A stretch of 61,970 nucleotides of DNA from Pseudarthrobacter sp. (GCA_031178005.1 JAPSJV010000017.1:1-61970); one strand, 5' to 3'. Counted from the stretch's first letter, positions 8,073-17,597 are shown. Numbers and translations: made by a program. The notes: generated by a model from the sequence alone, not told the origin.

Positions 8073-8705
8073 GTGGCGAGCATGCCTGTGAGCGGGACCG
8101 AACGGACTACTACCGTGATCATCGGCGCCGGATTTTCCGGCCTTGCCGTGGCCTCAGAGCTCAGCAGGCGTGGCGTGGAGACAATCGTGGTGGACGGTCT
8201 CGATACTCCCGGAGGCCAATCCCTCCCTATAACAGGATCGCTCCCACGCTGTGATTCCGCAGCCTCGGCAGGCCTCATTGAACGTTCCGAGATCCTCCGG
8301 CACCTGCGGAACTATGCCGCCAGCCACCATCTGGATATCCGCAACGCAACCCGGGCGTCGCAACTGAACCTGGTGGACGCCATGCCCGGCAACTCGACTC
8401 CGCCGCAGTGGGAGGTCCACACCGCAACGGGAATCCTGCTGGCGGACACCATTGTGCTCACGCGTTGTGCGCAGGCCCAACTGCGCCGCATGCTGGCTGA
8501 GCTGGGTATGGCGTTGGGGCAAAACATGGCGGCTGCCCTGCGGGCAATCGGTATCTACCTGGTGGGTGTGGGCGAACTGATCGCTCCCTCGCCCAAGGAA
8601 GTGTTGCGCCAGGCCAAGACTGTCAGCAAGGCAATTTCCGCAACACTGCGCCAGCAACCGGGCAACTCTGCCGCCGGGCTTACGGCCCTTCCTGCACGAG
8701 CCTAG
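8073..8705 (+). CDS. Short FAD/NAD(P)-binding flavoprotein (reduced monooxygenase/reductase-like)
   Basis: The protein has about 210 residues. An FAD-binding Rossmann motif TTVIIGAGFSGLAVASELSR opens it and VVDGLDTPGG follows. The C-terminus GIYLVGVGELIAPSPKEVLRQAKTVSKAI resembles the end of FAD-dependent YpdA/CzcO-type reductases. The middle, where an NADPH domain would be expected, is much shorter than in those families (usual length 320-400). It may be an internally deleted derivative or a degenerate gene that is still open. GTG 8073 (or 8070) follows GAGAGGA at good spacing. ATG 8082 is an alternative. Confidence 0.55.
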   Translation: MASMPVSGTERTTTVIIGAGFSGLAVASELSRRGVETIVVDGLDTPGGQSLPITGSLPRCDSAASAGLIERSEILRHLRNYAASHHLDIRNATRASQLNLVDAMPGNSTPPQWEVHTATGILLADTIVLTRCAQAQLRRMLAELGMALGQNMAAALRAIGIYLVGVGELIAPSPKEVLRQAKTVSKAISATLRQQPGNSAAGLTALPARA

Positions 8706-8785
8706 CGGACAGCTTGCACCGGTCTAGCTAACAGCCGGCGCGGCAGGCCAATGGCCGGCACCCGGCGCAATGAATGCCAGGAGAG

Positions 8786-9430
8786 TTACTCCGAGTCCTG
8801 CTCTCCGGATTTCAGCCGGCGCCGCGCCGTGACTCCCAGAGCCACTAACAGTCCCAGCGCCACCACTGCGAACCCCACAATGCTCCACGGGAACGGCTCC
8901 GAAGATGCAGTCACAGGTTCAGAAGTGCCCGGTGACCCCGGACCCGCGGTCCCGAGCGTGGGCACTGTGCCCTCCGTGGGAACAGCGCCCGACGCCGGAC
9001 CGGTAGCCGACGGCGCAGCGGAACCTGCCGGCGTCGTACTTCCATTACTTCCGGCACTGGCAGTGAAGCTGAACGTCCCCTCGATGGGGTGCGAATCGGA
9101 GCTGACCACGCGCCAGTTCACCGTGTAGGCGCCTGCGGGGGCTCCGGCGCGGAGAGGCTGCGACGCCACGTTGTCAACAATCTGCACGGCACCGTCCGCC
9201 CACTCCGTACCGGACGCGTCCTTGACCGAGAAGCTCGCGCCGAGGCCCAGCGGATTATTGTTGAACGCGACAGAGACCTTAGCGGGTACCGCTGCAACTA
9301 CGTCACCATCCGCGGGTGAGCTTCCCTCCGGTGCGTCGTGCGCGGAGGCCGGCGCGGCCAGGCCCAGCAAGGCGGCGGCGAAGAGGAGAATCCCCAGCAA
9401 TAGATTCAACGGACGGCGGGTGGAACGCAT
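8786..9430 (-). CDS. CopC-domain copper-resistance-like exported protein
   Basis: The protein has 214 residues. A signal peptide (LLLGILLFAAALLGLAAPASAHDAPEGSSPADGD, given here only as the region 10-43) places the CopC N-terminal His directly after cleavage. The CopC beta domain (about 30-125) contains ADGDVVAAVPAKVSVAFNN and the HPIEGTFSFTA motif. A Gly/Ser/Thr/Pro-rich linker precedes one C-terminal membrane helix (SIVGFAVVALGLLVALGV) and a basic tail. Homologues bind copper outside the membrane and deliver it to CopD or YcnJ partners. No copD lies next to it here. Confidence 0.8.
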   Translation of the reverse strand: MRSTRRPLNLLLGILLFAAALLGLAAPASAHDAPEGSSPADGDVVAAVPAKVSVAFNNNPLGLGASFSVKDASGTEWADGAVQIVDNVASQPLRAGAPAGAYTVNWRVVSSDSHPIEGTFSFTASAGSNGSTTPAGSAAPSATGPASGAVPTEGTVPTLGTAGPGSPGTSEPVTASSEPFPWSIVGFAVVALGLLVALGVTARRRLKSGEQDSE

Positions 9431-9543
9431 GAGGCTATAGCTCCCTTTGTGTTGGCTTCCTTACAGACTAGGCGAATTTGCCGTTCGGCCCGGCCCGCGA
9501 GCCATAGGATTCAAGTAATCCCAATCACTCACCCGGAGGACTA

Positions 9544-10983
9544 ATGCTCAAGCAGGGCTCTGCACTGGACCGGTATTTCAAGATTTCCGAGAGGGGGTCC
9601 AATTTCTCCCGCGAGGTCCGCGGTGGTTTTGCGACCTTCTTTGCCATGAGCTACATCGTGGTCCTCAACCCGCTGATCCTTTCCGGGGCTGACTCCAACG
9701 GCAACACCCTGGGCTTCACTGCCGTTGCCGCAGTCACTGCCCTGGTGGCAGGCGTCCTGACCATCCTCATGGGCGCGTGGGCCAAGCACCCGTTCGCGCT
9801 GGCCACCGGCCTGGGCGTCAACGCTTTTGTTGCCGTCACCGTTGCCACCAACCCGGGGCTGACGTGGCCGGACACCATGGGCCTGGTGGTCCTGGCCGGC
9901 GTCACCATGCTGATCCTGGTCCTCACGGGATTCCGGACGGCAGTTTTCAAGGCGGTTCCGGACGGCCTGAAAACGGCGATTGTGGTGGGTATTGGCCTCT
10001 TCATCGCGCTGATCGGCCTGGTCAACGCAGGGTTTGTGCGCCGACTCCCGGATGCCGCCGGAACCACCGTACCGGTGGGCCTCGGCTTTGACGGCAAACT
10101 GCTGGGATGGCCGACGGCGGTCTTCGTCTTCGGCCTGCTCCTCACCATTGTGCTGCTGGTCAGGAAGGTGAAAGGCGCCATCCTGATCGGCATCGTCACC
10201 TCCACGATCATCTCCGTGATCCTTGAGGCGACGCTGCACATCGGCCCCAGCGGCGGCGGCGATACCTACAACCCGCAGGGCTGGTCACTGGTGGCGCCAA
10301 GTTTCACGGGCTGGGCGGCACCGGACCTCTCACTGATCGGCAAGGCCAACCCCTTCGGCGCGTTCGAGCACCTTGGCGTCATCGGGGCCTCGCTGCTGGC
10401 CTTTGTGATCCTGCTCAGCATCTTCTTCGACGCCATGGGCACCATGGTGGGCCTGGCCCACGAAGCCGGAACCGTGGACGAGCACGGCAACATCCCTGAC
10501 GTGGACCGCGTCCTGCAGGTTGATGCCCTCGGCGCGATCATTGGTGGCGGCGCATCCGTTTCGTCCAACCAGATCTACGTGGAAGCAGGCGCCGGCATTG
10601 GTGAAGGCGCCCGCACCGGCCTGGCGTCGATCGTCACCGGCCTGCTGTTCCTGGTGGCCATGTTCTTCACCCCGCTGATCAACCTGGTGCCGTTCGAAGC
10701 CGTCGCTCCGGCCCTGGTGGTGGTGGGCTTCATGATGGTGTCCCAGGTAGGAAAGATCGACTGGCAGGACTGGGGCATTGCCATTCCGGCTTTCCTGACC
10801 TTCTCCCTGATGCCGTTCACATACTCCATCGCCATTGGCCTGGGCGCCGGGTTCATCTCCTACGTTGTGATCCGGGCGGCGCAGGGCCGGGTCCGCGACA
10901 TCCACCCGCTCATGTGGGCCGTCGCAGGAGCGTTTGTGCTGTTCTTCGCGATCGGCCCCATCGAGGCCGCGCTGGGAATGTAG
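9544..10983 (+). CDS. NCS2-family (AzgA-type) purine permease
   Basis: The protein has 479 residues. It begins with LDRYFKISERGSNFSREVRGGFATFFAMSYI-type sequence (residues 6-38), typical of the AzgA/PbuG branch. About 12-14 membrane helices follow. Family signatures include GLGVNAFVAVT, IFFDAMGTMVGLAHEAG and the conserved SSNQIYVEAGAGIGEGARTG stretch near residue 345. Members import adenine, hypoxanthine or guanine with protons. A strong CCGGAGGA ribosome-binding site precedes the ATG. It is divergent from the CopC gene. Confidence 0.9.
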   Translation: MLKQGSALDRYFKISERGSNFSREVRGGFATFFAMSYIVVLNPLILSGADSNGNTLGFTAVAAVTALVAGVLTILMGAWAKHPFALATGLGVNAFVAVTVATNPGLTWPDTMGLVVLAGVTMLILVLTGFRTAVFKAVPDGLKTAIVVGIGLFIALIGLVNAGFVRRLPDAAGTTVPVGLGFDGKLLGWPTAVFVFGLLLTIVLLVRKVKGAILIGIVTSTIISVILEATLHIGPSGGGDTYNPQGWSLVAPSFTGWAAPDLSLIGKANPFGAFEHLGVIGASLLAFVILLSIFFDAMGTMVGLAHEAGTVDEHGNIPDVDRVLQVDALGAIIGGGASVSSNQIYVEAGAGIGEGARTGLASIVTGLLFLVAMFFTPLINLVPFEAVAPALVVVGFMMVSQVGKIDWQDWGIAIPAFLTFSLMPFTYSIAIGLGAGFISYVVIRAAQGRVRDIHPLMWAVAGAFVLFFAIGPIEAALGM

Positions 10984-11021
10984 TCCCTTCCCGCCTGGCT
11001 TCTGGCTCTCAACGCTCCTGC

Positions 11022-12320
11022 TCACACGGGCGTGTTGGGGGCCAGTCCTTCATCTCCATACTCCGTCCTGGCCTTGCGGCTGCGCAGGCTGTCAAGCCGG
11101 TTCATCAGCGGTGTGGCCGTTACCCCATGGATGATGATGGACAGCGTGACCACCAGGCCGACGAAAGACCACAGCCAACCAGCCTGATCCTCGAAGTTGC
11201 CTTTGCCCAGGGCGTAGGACAGGTAGTACAGCGAGCCGATGCCGCGGATCCCGAAGAAGGACAGTGCTATCCGTTCCCGGGGCCCGGTTTTGCCGCCCAG
11301 CAGCCCCAGCCATCCTGCCAACGGCCGGACCAGCAGAAGGAAGGCCAGTGCGACGGCGAGTTCCCACCATCCGGTCCCGGCCAACAGCCCTCGGGCAACG
11401 GCGCCGCCCAGCAGAACCAGGATCACCACGGTGAGGAGCCGCTCCAATTGTTCGATATAGGAGTGCAGAACCCGGTGATATTCGTGTGTGCGTTCGGCGG
11501 AACGGATGGTTACCGCACAAACAAACACCGCAATAAACCCGTAGCCCTCCACCATTTCGGTAAGACCATAAGCCAGGAACGTCGCCGCCAGCGCTACAAA
11601 TCCGTCGGCGGACTCCGATAGCCGCAGGCTTCTGTTGCCAAAGAGCAACCAGGCCAGGGCTTTTCCAATGAGCCAGCCCAGCACCAATCCAATGGACATC
11701 CGCCACAGCACGTCGACGCCGAACCACTCCGGGAACCAGGCCGACGGCGCCGAACCCACCAGACTGATGGCAATGGCCAGGTACACAAACGGGAAAGCCA
11801 GGCCGTCATTGAGCCCTGCCTCGGACGTCAGCCCGAACCTCACCTCGTCCTCCCGTTCGGGCCCTTCGTCCTGGTCCGCAGGCTCGCCTACCTGCACCTC
11901 GCTGGCCAGCACCGGGTCAGTCGGTGCAAGAGCCGCAGCCGCCAGGAGGGCGACTCCCACGCTGACTCCCAACAGCCACATACCCAGGAGCGTCAGCGCG
12001 ACAATGCACACGGGCATGGCGATGCCCAGCAGCCGCCACGTTGTTGCCCAGCTTCCGCGGCCCACCGGCCGGTCCAGCGCCAGGCCCGCACCCATCAGCG
12101 AGATAATCACGCAGATCTCCGCCAGGTGGGTTGTGAAGTCCGGGTACTGCAGCGGATCCGGATTTGGCAACGTGGGGATGAGGGCAAACGCTGCCATTCC
12201 CGCTCCGAGGAACACCATAGGCATGGAGATGGGCGCGTCGCGCAGCAGCCTTGGCAGGATGCTGGCCACCAGTACTGCCATCCCGGCTGCTGCGAAAACA
12301 AGGCTGGGCACTTCAAGCAT
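11022..12320 (-). CDS. CPA1-type cation:proton antiporter (NhaP-like)
   Basis: The protein has 432 residues and about 12 membrane segments from MLEVPSLVFAAAGMAVLV onward. The motif ALAPTDPVLASEVQVGEP matches the CPA1 ion-binding helix (P-T-D-P), and EAGLNDGLAFPFVYLA is the second conserved acidic motif. NhaP proteins exchange Na+ or K+ for H+ and work in pH and salt tolerance. The frame is open for 25 further codons upstream but ATG 12320 is the family-like start. It is convergent with the NCS2 permease, with 38 bases between them. Confidence 0.88.
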   Translation of the reverse strand: MLEVPSLVFAAAGMAVLVASILPRLLRDAPISMPMVFLGAGMAAFALIPTLPNPDPLQYPDFTTHLAEICVIISLMGAGLALDRPVGRGSWATTWRLLGIAMPVCIVALTLLGMWLLGVSVGVALLAAAALAPTDPVLASEVQVGEPADQDEGPEREDEVRFGLTSEAGLNDGLAFPFVYLAIAISLVGSAPSAWFPEWFGVDVLWRMSIGLVLGWLIGKALAWLLFGNRSLRLSESADGFVALAATFLAYGLTEMVEGYGFIAVFVCAVTIRSAERTHEYHRVLHSYIEQLERLLTVVILVLLGGAVARGLLAGTGWWELAVALAFLLLVRPLAGWLGLLGGKTGPRERIALSFFGIRGIGSLYYLSYALGKGNFEDQAGWLWSFVGLVVTLSIIIHGVTATPLMNRLDSLRSRKARTEYGDEGLAPNTPV

Positions 12321-12433
12321 GGTCCTGCACTCCGATCGGTAAGGATCGCCGTCAAGCAGTTTCTTCACAGTATCCCGCTTGGGGCGTTGCGGCACCGGGA
12401 TAATCCCTGCCTAATCGATCCGCCTGCCCCGAA

Positions 12434-12447
12434 TCCGGTATTCCGGA
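12434..12447. promoter_or_regulatory. Putative HutR (IclR) operator before hutG
   Basis: The perfect palindrome TCCGGTATTCCGGA lies 56 bases upstream of the hutG start. The same site with one mismatch is at 25487-25500 before hutU, and degenerate copies are beside the iclR gene. Shared pathway and shared motif support a common regulator. The assignment to the IclR protein is inferred. Confidence 0.6.
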
Positions 12448-12502
12448 CACTGCGCCAGCGGGGCCCCTCGCTTCTGCGCCTCCGTTTTGGTGTGCTGGGA
12501 GT

Positions 12503-13516
12503 ATGTCTTCCGTGCCTGCCGAATCCCCCTCCGTTTCAGCTGCTCCGACCTTGCCGCCGGCCGTCGATCTGGCCCCGCAGCCGTGGACCGGCCGCTTTGA
12601 TGGCGACGGCGCCGAGCACCGCCGCTGGTGGCAGGCCATCCGACCTGCCGAAGCCGGCGCACTGGCTGACGCTCTCACCCGCAATGGGGCTGCCGGCACC
12701 CGCCCCGCCGTCCTGCTCGGCTTTGCCAGCGACGAAGGCGTCCGCCGCAACCAGGGGCGCCTGGGCGCCGCGAAGGCACCTGCAGCGCTCCGCACCGCCT
12801 TGGGCCCGCTGGCCTTCCACCTCGAGAGGGAGGTGTTCGACGCCGGCGACGTCGCCGTGGCGGACGGCAATCTCGAGGCCGGCCAGGCGCGCGCAGGCCA
12901 GGCCATCACCGCCCTGATCGACGCCGGAACCCAGCCGGTAGTGCTGGGCGGCGGCCACGAAACCGCCTTCGCCAGCTACCTTGGGGCAGTCAACTCGAAG
13001 GCCGTCCGCGGGGGGAAGCGCCTGGGCGTGCTCAACCTCGACGCGCACTTCGACCTCCGCGACGAACCACTCCCCTCTTCCGGCACTCCGTTCCTCCAGA
13101 TGGCCCGCGGGGAGGCCGACGCCGGGCGCGAACTCCGGTACGCCGTCGTCGGGATTTCCGAACCGAACAACACCCAAACGCTGTTTGCGACGGCGGAGCG
13201 GCTGGGGGTGCAGTTCCTCACCGATGAGGAGTGCTCGCCGGAGCGGGTGCGCGATTTTGTGGGCGGATTCCTCGACGGTATCGACGTGCTTTACCTGACG
13301 ATTGACCTGGACGTTCTGCCCGCGGCCACGGCACCCGGGGTGAGCGCTCCGGCGTCGTATGGCGTCCCGCTGCCGGTGATCGCGGAGGTCTGCCGGCAGG
13401 TGGCAGCCAGCGGCAAGCTCCTCCACCTGGACGTGGCTGAGCTGAACCCGGAGTTCGACGTCGACTCCCGGACAGCGAAGGTGGCCGCACGACTGATCAA
13501 TACCCTGCTGCGCTAG
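12503..13516 (+). CDS. hutG: Formimidoylglutamase
   Basis: The protein has 337 residues of the arginase/agmatinase fold. The Mn2+ ligands are visible in VVLGGGHETAF, LNLDAHFDLRD and LTIDLDVLPA. The sequence aligns with HutG, which hydrolyses N-formimidoyl-L-glutamate to glutamate and formamide in the last step of one histidine degradation route. The hutU and hutH genes are 10 kb downstream rather than adjacent, linked by the shared TCCGGTATTCCGGA palindrome. ATG 12503 follows CTGGGAG. No imidazolonepropionase (hutI) is in the window. Confidence 0.9.
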   Translation: MSSVPAESPSVSAAPTLPPAVDLAPQPWTGRFDGDGAEHRRWWQAIRPAEAGALADALTRNGAAGTRPAVLLGFASDEGVRRNQGRLGAAKAPAALRTALGPLAFHLEREVFDAGDVAVADGNLEAGQARAGQAITALIDAGTQPVVLGGGHETAFASYLGAVNSKAVRGGKRLGVLNLDAHFDLRDEPLPSSGTPFLQMARGEADAGRELRYAVVGISEPNNTQTLFATAERLGVQFLTDEECSPERVRDFVGGFLDGIDVLYLTIDLDVLPAATAPGVSAPASYGVPLPVIAEVCRQVAASGKLLHLDVAELNPEFDVDSRTAKVAARLINTLLR

Positions 13517-13543
13517 CCGCCTCCGTGAGGGCGGCGTGCCGGT

Positions 13544-14212
13544 TCAGGCGCTCTTGAGGATATAGCGCCGCTCCGGCCGGCCAACACCGTACTTGAGCTT
13601 TACCTCCAACAGTCCTTCATCGTGCAGGTATTCAAGGTACCGCCGGGCGCTCACCCGTGAGGTACCCAGCTGGATGGCCACTTCTGCGGCGGAGAGGTCG
13701 CCGTTGGCCGTTTTCAACGCCGTTTCCACCAGCTTCAGCGTCTCCACGCTGCAGCCCTTGGGCAACGGCCGGTCCGTGCGTTCAAGGCCAAACACCCGGT
13801 TGACGTCCGACTGTTCGGCAACTTCCTTGGACGAAGCCAGGCTCTGGTAGGCACTGCGGTAGTGCTCCAGCCGTTCCTGCAGGTCCGCCTGTGAAAAGGG
13901 CTTGATGAGGTAGTGCACAATCCCGCCACGCAGGGCCTTCCGCACGGTCTCAACCTCGCGGGCCGCACTGATCACCAGCACGTCCAGTTCCGGCGCTACC
14001 GTGCGCAGTTTCTGCATAAGGTCCAGGCCGTTGATGTCCGGCAAGTGGATGTCCAGCAACACCAGGTCCGGCTGCAGGCGCGCGGTTTCCAGTTCCGCCT
14101 GCGCCCCGCTGTGGGCCACACCCACAACAGCGAACCCCGGGGTGCGCTGAATAAAACCGGCGTGGACCTTGGCCACCATAAAATCGTCGTCAATAATCAG
14201 GACCTTAATCAC
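13544..14212 (-). CDS. CitB/DcuR-family response regulator
   Basis: The protein has 222 residues. The receiver domain (about 1-120) has the acidic pocket IDDDFMVAK, the phosphorylation site LLDIHLPDING and the switch lysine in YLIKPFSQ. The C-terminal region (about 150-220) has a helix-turn-helix of the CitB/DcuR type (LSAAEVAIQLGTSRVSARRYLEYL). Such regulators control uptake of C4-dicarboxylates, citrate or tricarboxylates. It overlaps the kinase gene by four bases (GTGA), and the two are divergent from tctCBA, the likely target. Confidence 0.92.
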   Translation of the reverse strand: MIKVLIIDDDFMVAKVHAGFIQRTPGFAVVGVAHSGAQAELETARLQPDLVLLDIHLPDINGLDLMQKLRTVAPELDVLVISAAREVETVRKALRGGIVHYLIKPFSQADLQERLEHYRSAYQSLASSKEVAEQSDVNRVFGLERTDRPLPKGCSVETLKLVETALKTANGDLSAAEVAIQLGTSRVSARRYLEYLHDEGLLEVKLKYGVGRPERRYILKSA

Positions 14213-15858
14213 GGCCTGGTCCTTTCGCTGTGCTGATGAGGTGCCTGGGCGCCATTTATGCGGGTTTCATGCGTTCCACCGGTTTTCAGGTGCGCCGTGA
14301 AGACCGCACCCTGGTCTTTGGCCACCTGGAGGTCTCCGCCGCTCCTGCGGCAGACCACCCGCGAGAGTGCCAGGCCAAAGCCCCTGCCACCATCGGGTCC
14401 CGGTTGCTTGGTGGTGAAACCCTGCCGGAAGATCTCCTCCTGGTCCCCCGCAGCGACACCCGGGCCGTTGTCCCTGACCGTGACTTTCACGCCTTGATCT
14501 TCCCGTTCCACCAGGACCCGGACGGCGGCCCCCGGAAGCCCCGTGACGGCGTCGAACGCGTTGTCCACCAGGTTCCCCACCACCGTGGCCAGATCGCGGG
14601 AAAGTTCCTCATCCACCCTGTCCAGCGCCGAATCGGGATCAAGCTGCAGGGCTACCCCCCGTTCCGTGGCAAGGCTTGATTTGGCGATCAGCAGGGCCGC
14701 GAGCGCGGGGTCGTGGATGCGGCTGGTGACCTCATCGTTGAGCCGCGTCCGGTCCACCGTGGCGCCATTAACGAACTGCACGACGGAATCGTATTCACCA
14801 ATCTGGATGAGCCCGGAGATGACGTGCAATTGGTTGGCGAACTCGTGGGCCTGCGCCCGGAGCGTGTCCGTGGCTGTGCGGGTGGCTCCCAGCTCCCGCT
14901 CCAGCGAGGAGAGCTCGGTGCGGTCGCGCAGCGTTGTCACGGAGCCGATGTCCTTGCCACGGGACCGGATAGGGACCCGGTTCAGCACCACCAGCCGCTC
15001 GCCCACCAGCACCAGCTGATCCGCGGCTGGCTGGTCGCGGGTGAGGACCTTCTTGAGCGCCGGCTCAACCGGGAGGCTGGCCAGGACCTTGCCCACGCAG
15101 TCTGCCGGCAGGCCCAGGAGCTCCCGTGCGCTGTCGTTGGCCACCGTGATCCGGCCGTGCGGATCGAGCGCCACCACGCCTTCCTTCAGGCCGTGCAGCA
15201 TGGCCTCCCGGTTTTCCACCAGGCCGGTGATCTCGCTGGGTTCCATGCCTAGCGTCTGCCGTTTTACCCGCCTGGACAGCAGCAGGGAACCTGCAACACC
15301 GAGGATACTGGCCACCCCCAGGTAGGTCAGGAGGTTGGGCACGGCTTCGCCCAGGCGTTCCAAGGTGGACGGGTAGGTCCTGCTGATGGACGCAATCCCG
15401 ATCATGTTTCCGGTGTCGTCCAATACCGGGACGTGGGCAGAAAGCAGGGGCCGGCCGGCACCGCCCACGGAACCTGACCAGGCCCGCCCTTCCATCACCC
15501 TGCTGGGGCCGAGTTCCAGCGGCTGGCCCAGCATGCCCGGATCGCTGGAGGCCACTACCGTCCTGTCCAGCCTGGCCAATGCCACCCGATCCGATCCGGA
15601 CACCAACCGGACCGATTCGGCAACTGCGGTGAGCGCAGCACCCACCCGGGGTTCGGCGTCGGGAAGCAACGCCCGAACGGTGGGGCTCCCGCCCAGGCCT
15701 TCCGCCGCGGACAGTGCCCTGCGCCCCTCGATCCGCTCGAAGGCTGCCGTGGACTGCGCCAGTGAAATCGCCACCACGGCCACCAATACGGCCAGGACAA
15801 TCAGCAGCTGCAGGACCAGGTACTGCCCGGCAAGGGACATTCCTCTTCGTCGAGTCAC
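14209..15858 (-). CDS. CitA/DcuS-family sensor histidine kinase
   Basis: The protein has 549 residues. An N-terminal membrane helix (LQLLIVLAVLVAVVAISLA) is followed by an extracytoplasmic sensor domain and a second helix (LLTYLGVASILGVAGSLLL, about residue 180). A PAS domain (GVVALDPHGRITVANDSARELLGL) follows. The H-box AQAHEFANQLHVISGLI is of the CitA/DcuS class, and the ATPase part has VVGNLVDNAFDA and VRDNGPGV. GTG 15858 is preceded by AGAGGA. ATG 15840 has its ribosome-binding site too close. The longer open frame to 16959 runs antisense through tctC and is not part of the gene. It probably senses a carboxylate imported by TctCBA. Confidence 0.92.
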   Translation of the reverse strand: MTRRRGMSLAGQYLVLQLLIVLAVLVAVVAISLAQSTAAFERIEGRRALSAAEGLGGSPTVRALLPDAEPRVGAALTAVAESVRLVSGSDRVALARLDRTVVASSDPGMLGQPLELGPSRVMEGRAWSGSVGGAGRPLLSAHVPVLDDTGNMIGIASISRTYPSTLERLGEAVPNLLTYLGVASILGVAGSLLLSRRVKRQTLGMEPSEITGLVENREAMLHGLKEGVVALDPHGRITVANDSARELLGLPADCVGKVLASLPVEPALKKVLTRDQPAADQLVLVGERLVVLNRVPIRSRGKDIGSVTTLRDRTELSSLERELGATRTATDTLRAQAHEFANQLHVISGLIQIGEYDSVVQFVNGATVDRTRLNDEVTSRIHDPALAALLIAKSSLATERGVALQLDPDSALDRVDEELSRDLATVVGNLVDNAFDAVTGLPGAAVRVLVEREDQGVKVTVRDNGPGVAAGDQEEIFRQGFTTKQPGPDGGRGFGLALSRVVCRRSGGDLQVAKDQGAVFTAHLKTGGTHETRINGAQAPHQHSERTRP

Positions 15859-16095
15859 GGTGTGGGTATTCCTCTGTGGTTCTGCAGGGTCGGTGCGCAT
15901 CCGGTGCACCCCCGCGCCGGGTACCGGAACTATACCGCAGGGCCGGGCCGGCATGCGTACGTGCGCCTGCGGAAACGTGAACGCAATGAACTTAACTTTC
16001 TCTGCGTACACAAGAGTGATGGCGGTCACGTCCGGGCCTAGCATCAGATCACCAGTCAGTTTTTGACGAGATTTTTTAGCGAGAAGAGGAACACC

Positions 16096-17097
16096 ATGCG
16101 CCAGAACCGCGCATTGCGAATTGCCGCCGTCGCCGCCGGCATCGCCCTGATGGCCACCGGCTGTGGTGCCACGGGAAATGCACCCCAGAACTCCGGTGGT
16201 GCCGCCGGGCCGATCACCGGGCTGCAGATCATGGTCCCCAACACTCCCGGCGGCGGCTATGACACCACAGCCCGCGTAGCCGCAAAGGTCCTGGACGACG
16301 AGAAGATCAGCACCAACACCGAGGTCTTCAACCTTGCCGGCGCAGGTGGCACCGTGGGCCTTGCCCGCGTTGTCAACGAAAAAGCCAACGGCGACCTCAC
16401 CATGTTGATGGGACTTGGTGTGGTGGGCGCCAGCTACACCAACAAGTCCGAGGCGAAGCTGACTGATACCACCCCGCTGGCCCGCCTCATCGAAGAGCCC
16501 GGTGCCATCATGGTCAGCAAGGATTCGCCCTACAAGACCATCGACGAGCTGGTCACCGCTTGGAAAGCCGATCCGGGCTCCATCGCCGTAGGCGGCGGAT
16601 CCTCCCCCGGCGGCCCGGACCACCTGCTGCCCATGCAGTTGGCCGGAGCCGTGGGCATTGACGCCACCAAGGTGAACTTCGTGTCCTACGACGGCGGTGG
16701 AGACCTCCTGCCCGCAATCCTCGGCAACAAGCTGGGCTTCGCTGCATCCGGTGCAGGCGAGTACCTCCAGCAGATTGAGTCCGGCGAGGTCCGGGTCCTG
16801 GCCACCAGCGGCGAGGAACGGCTCGAAGGCGTGGATGCTCCGACCCTGAAGGAGTCGGGCATTGACCTGGTGTTCAGCAACTGGCGCGGCATTGTGGCTC
16901 CTCCAGGCATCAGCGATGAGGACAAGGCCAAGCTGATCGGTGCCCTCGAGGACATGCACGCCAGCGACGCCTGGAAGGAAGCGCTGAAGAAGAACAGCTG
17001 GACCGACGCGTTCATCACCGGCGATGAGTTCTCCACCTTCCTGACTGAGCAGGACAAGCGGGTGGCGGACGTCCTCACAAAGCTTGGCTTGGCGTGA
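16096..17097 (+). CDS. tctC: Tripartite tricarboxylate transporter substrate-binding lipoprotein
   Basis: The protein has 333 residues. It has a lipoprotein signal peptide with lipobox LMATGC (about residue 23). The TctC fold shows IMVPNTPGGGYDTTARV near the N-terminus and GGGSSPGGPDHLLPMQLA and VSYDGGGDLLPAILGNK in the body. TctC captures citrate or related carboxylates and delivers them to the TctAB channel. ATG 16096 follows GAGAAGAGGA. It is the first gene of tctCBA and is divergent from the CitA/CitB-type regulators. Confidence 0.93.
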   Translation: MRQNRALRIAAVAAGIALMATGCGATGNAPQNSGGAAGPITGLQIMVPNTPGGGYDTTARVAAKVLDDEKISTNTEVFNLAGAGGTVGLARVVNEKANGDLTMLMGLGVVGASYTNKSEAKLTDTTPLARLIEEPGAIMVSKDSPYKTIDELVTAWKADPGSIAVGGGSSPGGPDHLLPMQLAGAVGIDATKVNFVSYDGGGDLLPAILGNKLGFAASGAGEYLQQIESGEVRVLATSGEERLEGVDAPTLKESGIDLVFSNWRGIVAPPGISDEDKAKLIGALEDMHASDAWKEALKKNSWTDAFITGDEFSTFLTEQDKRVADVLTKLGLA

Positions 17098-17597
17098 GCT
17101 CCATAGCCTCAGGCTTGAAAGGCCGCGCCGAGCTGGGGGTAGCCCTCCTGCTCGGCGTGGCCGGCGTCGTCGTCTTCGTGGACGCCAGCCGCCTGAACAT
17201 CACGTACTCCCAAACCGACCCGGTAGGGCCCAAGACGCTGCCTTACATCGTTGCCGGCCTGCTGATTGTCTGCGCAGTATTCCTGGCGATCGACGTGCTG
17301 CGAGGCGGCAAGGGCGAGGCCGAGGCCGGCGAAGACATTGACCTGGCGCACCCGGCCGACTGGAAGACCGTCCTGCCGCTGGTAGGAGCCTTCGTGGCCA
17401 ACATCCTGCTGATCGACTGGGCCGGCTGGGTTATCTCCGGAACCATCCTGTTCTGGGGCAGCGCCTGGGCCCTGGGCAGCCGGCATTACGTCCGAGACGC
17501 GCTGATTTCCATCGGCATGTCCGTTGCCACCTTCTACGGCTTTTACCTGGGCCTCGGCATCCCCCTGCCCGCCGGCCTCCTGAAAGGGATTCTGTAA
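17094..17597 (+). CDS. tctB: Tripartite tricarboxylate transporter small membrane subunit
   Basis: The protein has 167 residues and four predicted membrane helices: [57 protein letters not shown] and a C-terminal [19 protein letters not shown]. The TctB family is the small integral subunit of the secondary transporter. The start codon is GTG and overlaps the tctC stop by four bases (GTGA). The identity is supported more by size, topology and position than by motifs. Confidence 0.9.
   Translation: MSSIASGLKGRAELGVALLLGVAGVVVFVDASRLNITYSQTDPVGPKTLPYIVAGLLIVCAVFLAIDVLRGGKGEAEAGEDIDLAHPADWKTVLPLVGAFVANILLIDWAGWVISGTILFWGSAWALGSRHYVRDALISIGMSVATFYGFYLGLGIPLPAGLLKGIL

Noticed and set aside
14209..16959. 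A 916-codon open frame containing the kinase and a long upstream extension
   Set aside because: The upstream part is antisense to tctC and has no family-like sequence. The kinase starts near 15858.
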